64,000 bases of DNA from contig JAYRWE010000004.1 in the NCBI GenBank assembly GCA_041918175.1, positions 1 through 64,000 of the forward strand, given 5' to 3'. Shown piece after piece: positions 8,906 to 17,242 of this stretch (positions are counted from its first letter, which is position 1; each line of letters opens with the position of its first letter). A model generated the notes under the pieces. That model did not search any database, had not been told where the DNA came from, and worked only from the letters and a program-made list of their open reading frames with translations. This DNA comes from JABWAN01 sp041918175 (GTDB taxonomy: Bacteria > Zhuqueibacterota > Zhuqueibacteria > Zhuqueibacterales > Zhuqueibacteraceae). The position numbers and the translations under genes were made by a program.

Positions 8906-10297
8906 TTATTCTTTACGTTTCATCGCCTCTCCTTTGCGCTTGAAACGCGCGGCGAGTTCTTCGCTGCCGATACCGCCTGCCACGCGCGCGGCCCATTCAT
9001 TCGCGCGCGCATCTTGCAGGATGCCGAGATTATCAGCCAGCGCCAAAGTGGCGTGGCACTGCTCGCGCTCCCGACGCTGCAAGAACGCGTCTGCGAGCAG
9101 GCAAAACATCGTCGCATAATTCGCCGTGAGCGTGCGCGCCGCGGCATCGCTCGGTTCGGCGCTATACGTGTACGAATAACGTTTGCGCACGTTGGCCCAG
9201 GTCGTATCCGCCTGCACGGCATTCACTCTCCTCGGGTGCAGCCGCCACGCCAATCCTTCCATCGAAAGAAAATCCTCCAACCCCAATTTATTTTCCGGCG
9301 CGAGCGTGACCGCGAAATACACCGGTCGCTGCCAGGCATTCCACGTCAGCAAATCCAGCAGCACAACGTCTTGCACGCGCAAACTTTTTTGTTGCGCCGC
9401 GGGCGGCAAGATCCAACGCAGGCCCGCGATTTCCATCGGTTGCGGTTTGGGCCAGTAACGCTCTTGTAAGCGCGTATGCAATTCTTCCTCGACATACCGT
9501 ATTTGCAATTGCGGCTCACGCGTGCGCAACGTGCGCACATACCACGCGAAATTCAACAAGCCGACATTGATCACGCTCACATCGCGGCGCACGCCTTCGC
9601 TGATTTGCAAATACCACAGCGGGTACGTGTCTTCCTCCCCGTTCGTCAACAGAATCCCGTTCTGCGCCACGGTGAGCAACAAGTTGTGATTGAACTCCAC
9701 GAGCGCTTGCGACATGCCGCCTTTGCGTTTCAGCTCGCGCCAATGCTGCGCCGCGCGTTCGGCATGGCCTTGCAGCAGATGAATGAACGCGAGCTTTTCG
9801 TGCGGCTGGGCATAAGCCGGATCGCGTTGTATGGCTTGCTCAAAATAGGCTACGGCCTCTTCCTGCTTATCATCATAAATCAAGGCCAGCCCCACGTAAT
9901 AACTTGCTTCCGCGTTTTCATCGTCCAATTGCAACGCGAGGCGATATTCCGCGAGCGCGCCGGGATAATTTGCTTCGGCTTCCCACAACACATGACCAAG
10001 CCCCAAATGCGGCGCCGCGGCCTCGGGCCGGAGTTGCTGTGCGCGCGCATAGTTTTTTCGTGCGTGCGCATACGCGCCTGCGCGCAAATACAGATCGCCG
10101 AGCGCGAGGCGCGGCTCATAATAATTCGGCGCAAGGCGCAGCGCAGTTTCCAATGCGAAGCGCGCGGAATCGCTCTCGCCCGACATCAAATACCCGACGC
10201 CGTTTTGATAATGCTCCAACGCCGCAACCGACAGCGCAGCGTCCTGCGCAAAACTCGTCGCGCACATTAAGCTGAAGACGAAGAAAAAAACACGCAC
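8906..10297 (-). CDS. Exported TPR protein with a DUF2723-like C-terminal part
   Basis: 463 residues from a GTG at 10297 with AGGAG about 10 bp before it. A signal peptide (FFFVFSLMCATSFA) precedes at least five TPR-like repeats to about residue 200 (phrases such as PNYYEPRLALGDLYLRAGAY and DPAYAQPHEKLAFI). From about residue 205 the text changes: NGILLTNGEEDTYPLWYLQ, then EGVRRDVSVINVGLLN, which I recognise as the soluble region found at the end of large DUF2723 membrane proteins (O-mannosyltransferase-like). Here that region stands without the membrane enzyme, behind TPRs. It probably acts in the periplasm as a binding or scaffold protein. It converges on the cyclase gene. Confidence 0.72.
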   Translation of the reverse strand: MRVFFFVFSLMCATSFAQDAALSVAALEHYQNGVGYLMSGESDSARFALETALRLAPNYYEPRLALGDLYLRAGAYAHARKNYARAQQLRPEAAAPHLGLGHVLWEAEANYPGALAEYRLALQLDDENAEASYYVGLALIYDDKQEEAVAYFEQAIQRDPAYAQPHEKLAFIHLLQGHAERAAQHWRELKRKGGMSQALVEFNHNLLLTVAQNGILLTNGEEDTYPLWYLQISEGVRRDVSVINVGLLNFAWYVRTLRTREPQLQIRYVEEELHTRLQERYWPKPQPMEIAGLRWILPPAAQQKSLRVQDVVLLDLLTWNAWQRPVYFAVTLAPENKLGLEDFLSMEGLAWRLHPRRVNAVQADTTWANVRKRYSYTYSAEPSDAAARTLTANYATMFCLLADAFLQRREREQCHATLALADNLGILQDARANEWAARVAGGIGSEELAARFKRKGEAMKRKE

Positions 10298-10363
10298 GTG
10301 GAGGTTCTCCTGATTTGAGGTTGAGATGAAACGCTACGCATGCGCGCCAATCGAAGCGATTGA

Positions 10364-10393
10364 TTCCCCCCTTGAGGGGGGTCAGGGGGGTGT
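10364..10393. repeat. G/C-run palindromic repeat, copy 1
   Basis: Thirty bases beginning TTCCCCCCTTGAGGGGGG and ending CAGGGGGGTGT. It is repeated with a single difference at 17131-17160. The C6/G6 arms can fold on themselves. Confidence 0.75.
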
Positions 10394-10517
10394 TGATCGA
10401 TTGAAAAATGCCTTTTAAAATTGTTCACGTGACCAACATCTCCCTGAATCCCCCTTCAAAGGGGGACTTTCTCTCGCGCTGCGCGCGTTCGGTTGATGCG
10501 AATGTTCGGTAGCGGGA

Positions 10518-10615
10518 GCCAATCGCTTTGAAGTCACCTAGCTTGAAAAAATAAAAGTCAGGTAAACAAGCAACGATGACACCGTGGTGGAGCAGCGACA
10601 GGCCATAAAAAAACT
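10518..10615 (+). repeat. Dispersed ~95-bp element, copy 1 (left half of inverted pair)
   Basis: The copy begins TCGCTTTGAAGTCA, continues with AAACAAGC and AGCAGCGAC blocks and ends in a CCATAAAAAA run. It shares these blocks in the same order and spacing with copies at 10663-10755 (inverted), 50101-50204 (inverted) and 62698-62793. All are intergenic. Confidence 0.8.
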
Positions 10616-10662
10616 GCGCGTGATGCAGGCGAGTCTGTGCGCAAAGGCATCCACCTGACACT

Positions 10663-10755
10663 CGCTTTTTTGTCTTGTCGCTGCTGCACCGAGGGTTCTT
10701 CTCCGCTTGTTTACCGCGGTGGCCTCTTCGAGCGAGCTGACTTCAAAGCGACGGC
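10663..10755 (-). repeat. Dispersed ~95-bp element, copy 2 (right half of inverted pair)
   Basis: This is the reverse complement of copy 1, with the TCGCTTTGAAGTCA end at the right edge. About 47 bp separate the two halves, so the whole interval 10518-10755 could fold into one long imperfect hairpin. This copy is closer to the 62.7-kb copy (GGAGA, GAACCCTCGGTG and GACAAGACAAAAAA blocks shared) than to its neighbour, so two subtypes exist. Confidence 0.8.
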
Positions 10756-10895
10756 ATCCGAGCGCCGCGCACATATCCAAAATTTCATAACGAGCGCGGC
10801 GCGCGGCCTTGTGCTTGGCCGCCTCGTTTCTTATCTTTACCCGCAAAGGCCTAGATTTGGTGCAAACGCATTGCAGATAAACGGAGACGTGCGAC

Positions 10896-12044
10896 ATGAT
10901 TGAAACCGGCGTTAGCTTCACGCTCACTGAAGAGCAAAAGCTTTTGCAACAAACCGCGCGCGAGTTTGCGCGCAATGAGATCATCCCCGTGGCCGCGCAT
11001 TATGATGAGAGCCATGAGTTCCCGTGGCCGGTGATGCGCAAGGCACAGGCGCTCGGCTATACGACGATGACCGTGCCGCAAGAATATGGCGGCTCGGGTT
11101 TGACGATGTTCGAAGAATGTTTGATCACGGAAGAGTTGGCGTATGGTTGTTCCGGCATGAGCACGAGCATCGGCTTGAACGGGCTTGCGGCGTTGCCCAT
11201 CATGCTCGCGGGCAATGAAGAACAGAAGCGGCACTATCTCGGACATCTCGCGCAGGGCGGCATGGCGGCTTATTGCTTGTCCGAAGCCGCGGCCGGCTCC
11301 GACGTTGCGGGTTTGCAAACCGAAGCGCGGCGCGAAGGTTCGTATTACATTCTCAACGGCGCGAAGACGTTCATCACCAATGCCTCGGTCGCGGAATGGT
11401 TCACCGTGTTTGCCTATACGAACCGCGAGGCGAAATACAAAGGCATGAGCGTGTTCATTGTCGATCGCAACACGCCGGGCGTGTCGGTTGCGAAGCCGTT
11501 CAACAAACTCGGGCAGCGCGCTTCGAACACAGCGGAGGTGGTGTTTGAAAACGTGCGCGTGCCCGTGGAAAATCTCGTGGGCGCTGACGGCGAGGGGTTT
11601 ATGATCGCGATGCGCGTGTTTGATCGCAGCCGCGTTCCAACCGCAATTGGCGCGGTCGGCGTGGCCCGTCGCGCGTTGGAAGAGTCGATCAACTTTGCGC
11701 GCGAACGCAAGACCATGGGCAAACCCATTTGGCAACATCAAGCCGTGGGGCACATGATTGCGGATATGGCGATGAACGTCGAAGCCGCACGCTTGCTCGC
11801 GTGGGAAGCGGCGTACTTGTGCGACATCGACAAAGCGAGTTCCACGCACACGGCGTTTGCGAAAGCGTTTTGCGCGGACACGGCGATGAAGGTTTGCGTT
11901 GACGCGGTGCAAGTGTTTGGCGGCTATGGCTTCATCGAAGACTACCCCGTTGCCAAGCTCATGCGCGACGTGAAGATTTATCAGATTTATGAAGGCACGA
12001 GCCAGATTCAAAAGAACATCATCGTGCGCGAGCTGTTTCGATAA
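10896..12044 (+). CDS. Acyl-CoA dehydrogenase
   Basis: 382 residues, the usual length. The start has GGAGA eight bases upstream. Family marks are clear: PQEYGGSGLTMFEECLITEEL in the N-terminal helical part, CLSEAAAGSDVAGLQTEA of the beta domain (signature around the FAD/substrate site), GAKTFITNAS, and QVFGGYGFIEDYPVAKLMRD with YEGTSQIQKNIIVREL at the C terminus. The catalytic base Glu is the one in YEGTSQIQ. The enzyme is a cytoplasmic flavoprotein that oxidises acyl-CoA and passes electrons to ETF. Chain-length specificity cannot be told. It stands alone, with the 95-bp elements upstream and a long inverted repeat downstream. Confidence 0.93.
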   Translation: MIETGVSFTLTEEQKLLQQTAREFARNEIIPVAAHYDESHEFPWPVMRKAQALGYTTMTVPQEYGGSGLTMFEECLITEELAYGCSGMSTSIGLNGLAALPIMLAGNEEQKRHYLGHLAQGGMAAYCLSEAAAGSDVAGLQTEARREGSYYILNGAKTFITNASVAEWFTVFAYTNREAKYKGMSVFIVDRNTPGVSVAKPFNKLGQRASNTAEVVFENVRVPVENLVGADGEGFMIAMRVFDRSRVPTAIGAVGVARRALEESINFARERKTMGKPIWQHQAVGHMIADMAMNVEAARLLAWEAAYLCDIDKASSTHTAFAKAFCADTAMKVCVDAVQVFGGYGFIEDYPVAKLMRDVKIYQIYEGTSQIQKNIIVRELFR

Positions 12045-12053
12045 AAGGCTCGA

Positions 12054-12162
12054 AGACAGAAAGAGGGAGGACAGAAAAATGTTTTCCCCTCGCCTCTTGT
12101 GAGCATCAGTTTTTCGCGCATGATGCCAAGTTTAATTTTTCTGTCCTCCATTTTTCTGTCTT
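12054..12162. repeat. Inverted repeat with AGGACAGAAAAAT arms
   Basis: The left part 12054-12080 and right part 12135-12162 are imperfect reverse complements built on GAGGACAGAAAAAT; about 54 bp lie between. It follows the acyl-CoA dehydrogenase stop by 10 bp and could fold in the mRNA, but neither arm is G+C rich enough for a classic terminator. The remaining bases to 12328 show no gene. Confidence 0.65.
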
Positions 12163-12328
12163 TGCCTTTCTCTCGTTCACAAACGCTGTTTGGGAACGAA
12201 ATTGCGATTGAAACTCCGTTTCAATTGCGCGCCACGAGTCATTGAAGTAAGCCGTCTCGAAACGTGTTCGAAGTTGCGTTTCTCAAAAATCTGCGTTCCC
12301 GCTTTTAATCATCACTATCGAGCATTAC

Positions 12329-13114
12329 ATGCCCACGACTGAAGCTATTGCTTATCCACAGCAAAACCTGTTTGCAAAAATTGCGGCGCAACTGCGCGTC
12401 GTGTATCTCGCGATTGCGACCGTCGCCACTTTAACTCTCGGCATGCTCGCCGTGGTGATCGCCTCGGTGCTCACGCTTGGGCAAGCGAAAAGTTGGATCA
12501 CGTATCACGCGGGCCGCGCGATTGGCTACACCGTGCTCTGGTTTGCGGGCGTGAAGCTCAAGCTCGAACAGATGGGCGCGCGCGTGCAGCAGCCCGCGGT
12601 GTATATTTCCAATCACAGCTCGACGCTCGATATCTTCATCATCGTTGCGCTCGGGTTGCCGCGCGTGCGCTTCGTCGCGAAATATGAGTTGATGTTCAAT
12701 CCGCTCTTTGCCGTGCTCGGACTTTTGACCGGACAAATTTTTATCAAACGCCAAGACTCGGCCAAAGCGATTGCGGTGCTCAATCGCGCGTATGAGCGCA
12801 TTCGCCGGCAGCGTCTCTCTTTGTTCATGGCGCCCGAGGGCACACGCATCACGAGCGGACAAATTGGGCCGTTCAAAAAAGGCGCGTTTCGCATGGCGCT
12901 CGATTTAAAATATCCCATCGTGCCCATTCACTTCGCCGGCGCGCGCCAACTCTGCCCCGGCAAAACGTTCGTCGTCAATCCCGGCACAGTCTACGCGCGC
13001 TTTTATGCTCCCATTGACACGAGCACGTGGACGCCGGAAAATTTGGAAGTGCATGTCGAAGCGATTCGCAATGAGTATGTGAAGTGGGAAAGGGAGTTTG
13101 AAAGCAAGATGTAG
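12329..13114 (+). CDS. plsC: 1-acyl-sn-glycerol-3-phosphate acyltransferase
   Basis: 261 residues. The acyltransferase blocks are intact: NHSSTLDIF (HX4D catalytic pair), FIKRQDS, FMAPEGTRI (phosphate-binding EGTR) and YPIVPIHFAG. Two hydrophobic stretches at about 20-55 and 62-75 anchor it in the inner membrane. It transfers an acyl chain to the sn-2 position of lysophosphatidate in phospholipid synthesis. No ribosome site is obvious before the ATG at 12329. HisS follows 57 bp downstream on the same strand. Confidence 0.85.
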   Translation: MPTTEAIAYPQQNLFAKIAAQLRVVYLAIATVATLTLGMLAVVIASVLTLGQAKSWITYHAGRAIGYTVLWFAGVKLKLEQMGARVQQPAVYISNHSSTLDIFIIVALGLPRVRFVAKYELMFNPLFAVLGLLTGQIFIKRQDSAKAIAVLNRAYERIRRQRLSLFMAPEGTRITSGQIGPFKKGAFRMALDLKYPIVPIHFAGARQLCPGKTFVVNPGTVYARFYAPIDTSTWTPENLEVHVEAIRNEYVKWEREFESKM

Positions 13115-13171
13115 CAATAACATGATAAAGGTTTCGGACATATTTTAATTGCAACCACAGGAGAATGCGTT

Positions 13172-14554
13172 TTGAGTATCAACACCAATCCCCCCAGCGG
13201 TACGCGCGATTTTTTAGCGAGCGATATTCGCAAGCGCCGCGCGGTGATAAAGATCATTCAAGAAGTTTATGAGTCGTTCGGCTTCGAGCCGCTCGAGACG
13301 CCGGCGTATGAAAATCTTTCGACGCTGCTCGGCAAGTATGGCGAAGAAGGCGATCAATTGCTCTTTCGCATTATGTTGCGCGGGGAGAAATTGCAAGAAG
13401 CCGTAGCGCAGAACGTTGGTAGAGACGTTCCGGCGGAACGTCTCTACGCCGACCTCGCATTGCGTTATGATCTCACCGTCCCCCTCGCGCGCGTGATGGC
13501 GCGTTATGCGGGACAGTTGCCGAAATTTTATAAGCGTTATCAAATCCAACCCGTGTGGCGCGCGGATCGTCCGGCCAAGGGCCGCTTTCGCGAGTTCATG
13601 CAATGCGATGTCGATGTGTGCGGCAGCACCTCGCTCACGGTTGAGGCCGAAGTCATTGCCGCGGTGAGCACGGTGTTGGAGCGTTTGCAGTTCAATGATT
13701 TCTCCGTGGCGCTCAATCATCGCGAAGTGCTGCGCGGGTTGATTGAAGCCGCGGGCATTGCCGCGGAGATGGAAGGCACGGCGCTCGTGGCCGTGGATAA
13801 GTGGGACAAGATCGGCAAAGCAGGCGTGGCCGCGGAGTTGGTCAATCGCGGCATTGCTGCCGAGGCTGCGGCGAAGCTGCTCGATTTGCTTGAAAGCGCG
13901 AATGCGCTCACGGAGAACTCTGCGCGGCTCGCGTTGCTGCGCGAAAATCTCAAGCGGCCTTCGGCGCTCAAAGGCCTCGATGATTTGCAAACGATTCTCC
14001 AATTGAGCGAAGCCACGGGCATGAGCCGTCGCGTCGCGCTCGCGCCGAATCTCGCGCGCGGGCTTTCATATTATACCGGCGCGATTTTCGAAGTGATCGT
14101 GCCCAATGTTTCCGGCTCGCTCGGCGGCGGCGGCAGATATGACGGCCTCGTGGGCATGTTCGCGGGCCGCGAAATTCCCGCGTGCGGTTTCTCGCTCGGT
14201 TTGGAAAGAATTATTTTGCTGCTCGAAGAGCGCGGCTATTTTAGCGAGAGCAAAAGCAGCCTCGATATTCTCTTCACGAACTTCGGCGACACGCAAACGG
14301 ATACGCTCGCATTGGCAACGCGCGCGCGCAAGCTCGGCTTGTTGTGCGACGTTTATTGCGAAGGCGCGGGCTTGAAGCCGCAGTTCAACTATGCCGCGGC
14401 GCGAGGCGCGCGTTTCGTTGCGTTTTTTGGCGAAAGAGAAAAAGCCGAAGGCAAGCTGCGTTTGAAAGATCAAGCCAACGGCGCGGAAACGAGCATTCGC
14501 ATTGCTGCGCTCGAGGCCGAGTTGCCGCAAATCGTTTTGCAAAAGCTTGCATGA
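13172..14554 (+). CDS. hisS: Histidyl-tRNA synthetase
   Basis: 460 residues from a TTG at 13172 preceded by CAGGAGAA. Class II blocks are visible: PPSGTRDF at the N terminus, LALRYDLTVPLARV (motif 2 region), RYQIQPVWRADRP, the histidine-binding ARGLSYYTGAIFEV, and GRYDGLVGMF followed by GFSLGLERI (motif 3). A C-terminal anticodon-binding domain starts near residue 365. The segment before motif 2 is longer than in the E. coli enzyme, as in Bacteroidota-type HisRS, and contains GRDVPAERLY, which is encoded by a 29-bp palindrome (13419-13447) that looks like an inserted repeat. The enzyme charges tRNA-His in the cytoplasm and is essential, so the insertion must be tolerated. Confidence 0.93.
   Translation: MSINTNPPSGTRDFLASDIRKRRAVIKIIQEVYESFGFEPLETPAYENLSTLLGKYGEEGDQLLFRIMLRGEKLQEAVAQNVGRDVPAERLYADLALRYDLTVPLARVMARYAGQLPKFYKRYQIQPVWRADRPAKGRFREFMQCDVDVCGSTSLTVEAEVIAAVSTVLERLQFNDFSVALNHREVLRGLIEAAGIAAEMEGTALVAVDKWDKIGKAGVAAELVNRGIAAEAAAKLLDLLESANALTENSARLALLRENLKRPSALKGLDDLQTILQLSEATGMSRRVALAPNLARGLSYYTGAIFEVIVPNVSGSLGGGGRYDGLVGMFAGREIPACGFSLGLERIILLLEERGYFSESKSSLDILFTNFGDTQTDTLALATRARKLGLLCDVYCEGAGLKPQFNYAAARGARFVAFFGEREKAEGKLRLKDQANGAETSIRIAALEAELPQIVLQKLA
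13419..13447. repeat. 29-bp palindrome inside hisS
   Basis: Arms GTAGAGACGTTCC and GGAACGTCTCTAC are perfect 13-base reverse complements around GGC. Read in the hisS frame it encodes GRDVPAERLY. A palindrome of this kind is typical of intergenic repeats in other bacteria, so this is probably an in-frame insertion in a permissive loop. Confidence 0.85.
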
Positions 14555-14655
14555 AGAGTTGCGTACAAAAGCATGCGTCGCAAGCTACAAATCTTTTTTT
14601 GCGAGGCAGCTATCTCGGATTTTCAGACACGCTGAAAACCGAAGCCCTTTGTGCA

Positions 14656-14722
14656 GCACACGGATCAAAAACACCCGCAGTAATGCACAGCTTTTTCCGC
14701 GTGCGCTTTTGATCAGTGTGTA
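14656..14722. repeat. GATCAAAAAC inverted-repeat element, copy 1
   Basis: The left arm CACACGGATCAAAAA (14657-14671) and right arm TTTTGATCAGTGTG (14707-14720) face each other across a spacer containing a CTTTTTCCGCGTGCG block. A better-preserved copy is at 34855-34924. It occupies the gap between hisS and the NagB/PIG-L gene. Confidence 0.7.
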
Positions 14723-14792
14723 GCCCCAAGTTTTAGAATTTTATTTTAGGTTGATCCACGAATCCGCTTACCCACCTGAGGAAGGAAGCAAC

Positions 14793-17123
14793 ATGACACC
14801 GGTCGAGCAAGCAGCACTCACGTCTTCTCCATTTCAAGCGCTCTATTCTCCCACGGAAAAAATTCCAACCATCGTCGTGGATAATTTCCCCGCGCTCGGC
14901 AAACTTGCGGCGCTGCGTTTTATCGAATGGGCGCAGAACAATCCCGGCGGCGTGATTTCATTGCCCACAGGCAAAACGCCGGAGCATTTCATCAAATGGG
15001 TCAAACACTTTCTGAAAAATTTCAACACACCCGAAGCGCGCACCGAGTTGGAGCGCAACGGCATCGATCCCGCCAAACGGCCGGACATGCAGAGCTTCCA
15101 CTTCGTACAGATCGATGAGTTTTATCCGATCAATCCGCAGCAGCACAACAGTTTTTATTTTTATGTGAATGAATATTATCTCGAAGGCTTTGGGCTTGAT
15201 CCCAAGAAAGCGTTGTTGATCGATTGTTCCAAGATCGGCTTGGCGAAAAATGAAACGCTGCAATCTGTGTGGCCGGAGAGTGAAGTCGATCTCTCGTTGC
15301 GTTTCCGGCCGGGCCATACGAATCTCGAGCGCATGCAGAAGCGCGTACTGGAGAGCGTGGATCAATGGTGCTCGGAATATGAAGATCGCATTCGCGAACT
15401 CGGCGGCATCGGTTTCTTTCTCGGCGGCATCGGTCCGGACGGCCACATCGGTTTCAACGTGAGCGGCTCGGATCATCACTCGACCACGCGCCTCACGCCC
15501 ACGAATTACGAAACGCAAGCCGCGGCTGCGACCGATCTCGGCGGCATTGAGATTTCGCGCAAACGTTTGGTCATTACGATTGGCTTGGGCACGATCACGC
15601 ACAATCCGAAATGCGCGGCCATCATCATCGCCGCGGGCGAGGCCAAAGCGAGCATCATCGCGTCTGCTGTGCAAAGCGATAAGCACATCAATTATCCCGC
15701 AAGCGTGCTGCAGAATTTGCCCTACGGTCGTTTTTATATCACCCTCGGCGCGGCGAAACTGCTCACGGAGCGGCAATATCACTTGCTCAAAAACGTCGAA
15801 CGCGCGAGCGAGGAGGACGTGGAGAAAGTGATCGTCGATCTCGCGGTGAAAAAGCGCAAGCGTCTGATTGATCTCGAACACAAGGATTTTGCGAGTGATC
15901 GTCTCGCCGCGGAGTTGCTTAATAAACGTTCGGAAAACTGGCGCGAGCTGGCGCAGACCGTGCAAGCCAATCTCATTGCGAAGATCGAGAAGGGTGCGCA
16001 AACTTTGCAAAACACGCGCTTCTTTCACACTGAGCCGCATCACGACGACATCATGCTCGGCTACTTGCCGTATGTCGTCCGCCACGTGCGCAGCGCCACG
16101 AACACGCATTTCTTCGCGTGCCTCACGAGCGGCTTCACCGCGGTGACGAATCAATACATGCTCGGGCACGTGCAGCGTTTGCAAAAGTTCATCGACTCTC
16201 CGGAGTGCGCGGGCTTGATGCAGAATCGCTACTTCGACGACGACAACGACACGGGTCGCAATCGCGATGTGTGGCGCTATCTCGACGGCGTGGCGAGCGC
16301 GAGCGAAGTGATCAAAGATGAAGGCGCGGCGCGGCGACTTTTGCGCAATCTCATTCAACTCTTCGACGAGCACGACTTGAGCAACTTGAAGCATCGCATC
16401 ACCGAGCTGTGCCACTATTTCGAAACGCAATATCCCGGCAAGAAAGATCCGGAATACATTCAACGTCTCAAAGGCATGTGCCGCGAATGGGAAGCGGAAT
16501 GTTTGTGGGGTTACTTCGGTTGGAATTGCTCGCACGTGTTGCACCTGCGATTGGGATTTTATACCGGCGATATTTTCACGGAAGAGCCGACTGAGAGCCG
16601 CGACGTGCGCCCGGTGCTCGATACGCTGCACAAAGTTCAGCCCGACGTCGTGACGGTTGCGCTCGACCCCGAAGCAAGCGGGCCGGACACGCACTACAAA
16701 GTTTTGCAGGCCATCACTGCCGCGCTGAAACATTATGAAACGCAAACCGGCCGCAGCGAGATCAAAGTGTGGGGCTATCGCAACGTGTGGTTTCGATTTC
16801 ATCCGAGCGAGGCGAACATCTACGTGCCCGTGTCGCTGAACATGTTCACGATCATGCACGAGGCGTTTATGAATGCGTTCATCTCGCAGAAGTTTGCTTC
16901 GTTCCCGAGCTACGAGCACGACGGCCCGTTCTCCGAGCTGGCGCAGAAGATTCAAGTGGAGCAATACCGCAAGATCAAACAATGCCTCGGTCGCGAATGG
17001 TTCTACGAGCATCCCAGCCCCATGATCCGCGCCACGCGCGGCTTGGTCTTTTTGAAGGAGTTGAACCTGCAAGAGTTTTATCAAAGAAGCCGCGAGTTGC
17101 GACAGGCCGCGGAGAATCGGTAA
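14793..17123 (+). CDS. Glucosamine-6-phosphate deaminase (NagB) fused to PIG-L/LmbE deacetylase domain
   Basis: 776 residues from the ATG at 14793, with GAGGAAGGAA just before it. The first ~360 residues are the NagB/6-phosphogluconolactonase fold: SLPTGKTPEHFIKW, FVQIDEFYPI (catalytic Asp region) and GGIGPDGHIGFN. From about residue 405 comes a PIG-L domain with HTEPHHDDIMLGYLP, the zinc-binding HxDD motif, and DPEASGPDTHYKVLQA with its later His. Fusions of this shape occur in Bacteroidota. Together the halves could remove the acetyl group and then the amino group of GlcNAc-6-P-type sugars, feeding fructose-6-phosphate; that coupling is inference. The protein is cytoplasmic. It is the largest gene of this region and stands alone. 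Confidence 0.85.
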   Translation: MTPVEQAALTSSPFQALYSPTEKIPTIVVDNFPALGKLAALRFIEWAQNNPGGVISLPTGKTPEHFIKWVKHFLKNFNTPEARTELERNGIDPAKRPDMQSFHFVQIDEFYPINPQQHNSFYFYVNEYYLEGFGLDPKKALLIDCSKIGLAKNETLQSVWPESEVDLSLRFRPGHTNLERMQKRVLESVDQWCSEYEDRIRELGGIGFFLGGIGPDGHIGFNVSGSDHHSTTRLTPTNYETQAAAATDLGGIEISRKRLVITIGLGTITHNPKCAAIIIAAGEAKASIIASAVQSDKHINYPASVLQNLPYGRFYITLGAAKLLTERQYHLLKNVERASEEDVEKVIVDLAVKKRKRLIDLEHKDFASDRLAAELLNKRSENWRELAQTVQANLIAKIEKGAQTLQNTRFFHTEPHHDDIMLGYLPYVVRHVRSATNTHFFACLTSGFTAVTNQYMLGHVQRLQKFIDSPECAGLMQNRYFDDDNDTGRNRDVWRYLDGVASASEVIKDEGAARRLLRNLIQLFDEHDLSNLKHRITELCHYFETQYPGKKDPEYIQRLKGMCREWEAECLWGYFGWNCSHVLHLRLGFYTGDIFTEEPTESRDVRPVLDTLHKVQPDVVTVALDPEASGPDTHYKVLQAITAALKHYETQTGRSEIKVWGYRNVWFRFHPSEANIYVPVSLNMFTIMHEAFMNAFISQKFASFPSYEHDGPFSELAQKIQVEQYRKIKQCLGREWFYEHPSPMIRATRGLVFLKELNLQEFYQRSRELRQAAENR

Positions 17124-17130
17124 GATATTA

Positions 17131-17160
17131 TTCCCCCCTTGAGGGGGGCCAGGGGGGTGT
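17131..17160. repeat. G/C-run palindromic repeat, copy 2
   Basis: Identical to 10364-10393 except for one base (C for T in the middle). It begins 7 bp after the NagB/PIG-L stop, where its C6/G6 stem could act in transcript ending, although no U-run follows. Confidence 0.75.
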
Positions 17161-17242
17161 GACTCTCAAATTTCTGCGTTGACTTTGAGAAGGAATATGA
17201 TAGAATAGCTTCGTTACCATTAACCAAAACGGGAGAAGGCTT

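Larger units (their letters stand above)
10298..10895. other. Gene-free interval filled with repeats
   Basis: No convincing gene lies in these 598 bases. They hold a G/C-run element (10364-10393), a related CCCCCTTCAAAGGGGG palindrome near 10450-10466, and the inverted pair of 95-bp elements at 10518-10755. The promoter of the acyl-CoA dehydrogenase must lie within or after the repeats. Short open frames here simply read through the repeats. Confidence 0.6.

Noticed and set aside
10425..10984. Small proteins encoded through the 95-bp elements
   Set aside because: The frames differ between copies and stop codons are not conserved, so the elements are not coding.
10851..12011. 386-codon open frame antisense to the acyl-CoA dehydrogenase
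   Set aside because: Composition typical of a shadow frame (Arg, His and Ala rich) and the sense gene is certain.
14958..17084. 708-codon open frame on the - strand across the NagB/PIG-L gene
   Set aside because: It is exactly antisense to a gene with clear domains; the codon pattern of the G+C-rich + strand gene leaves this frame open. The protein has no recognisable motif and is rich in Arg/His/Ala.
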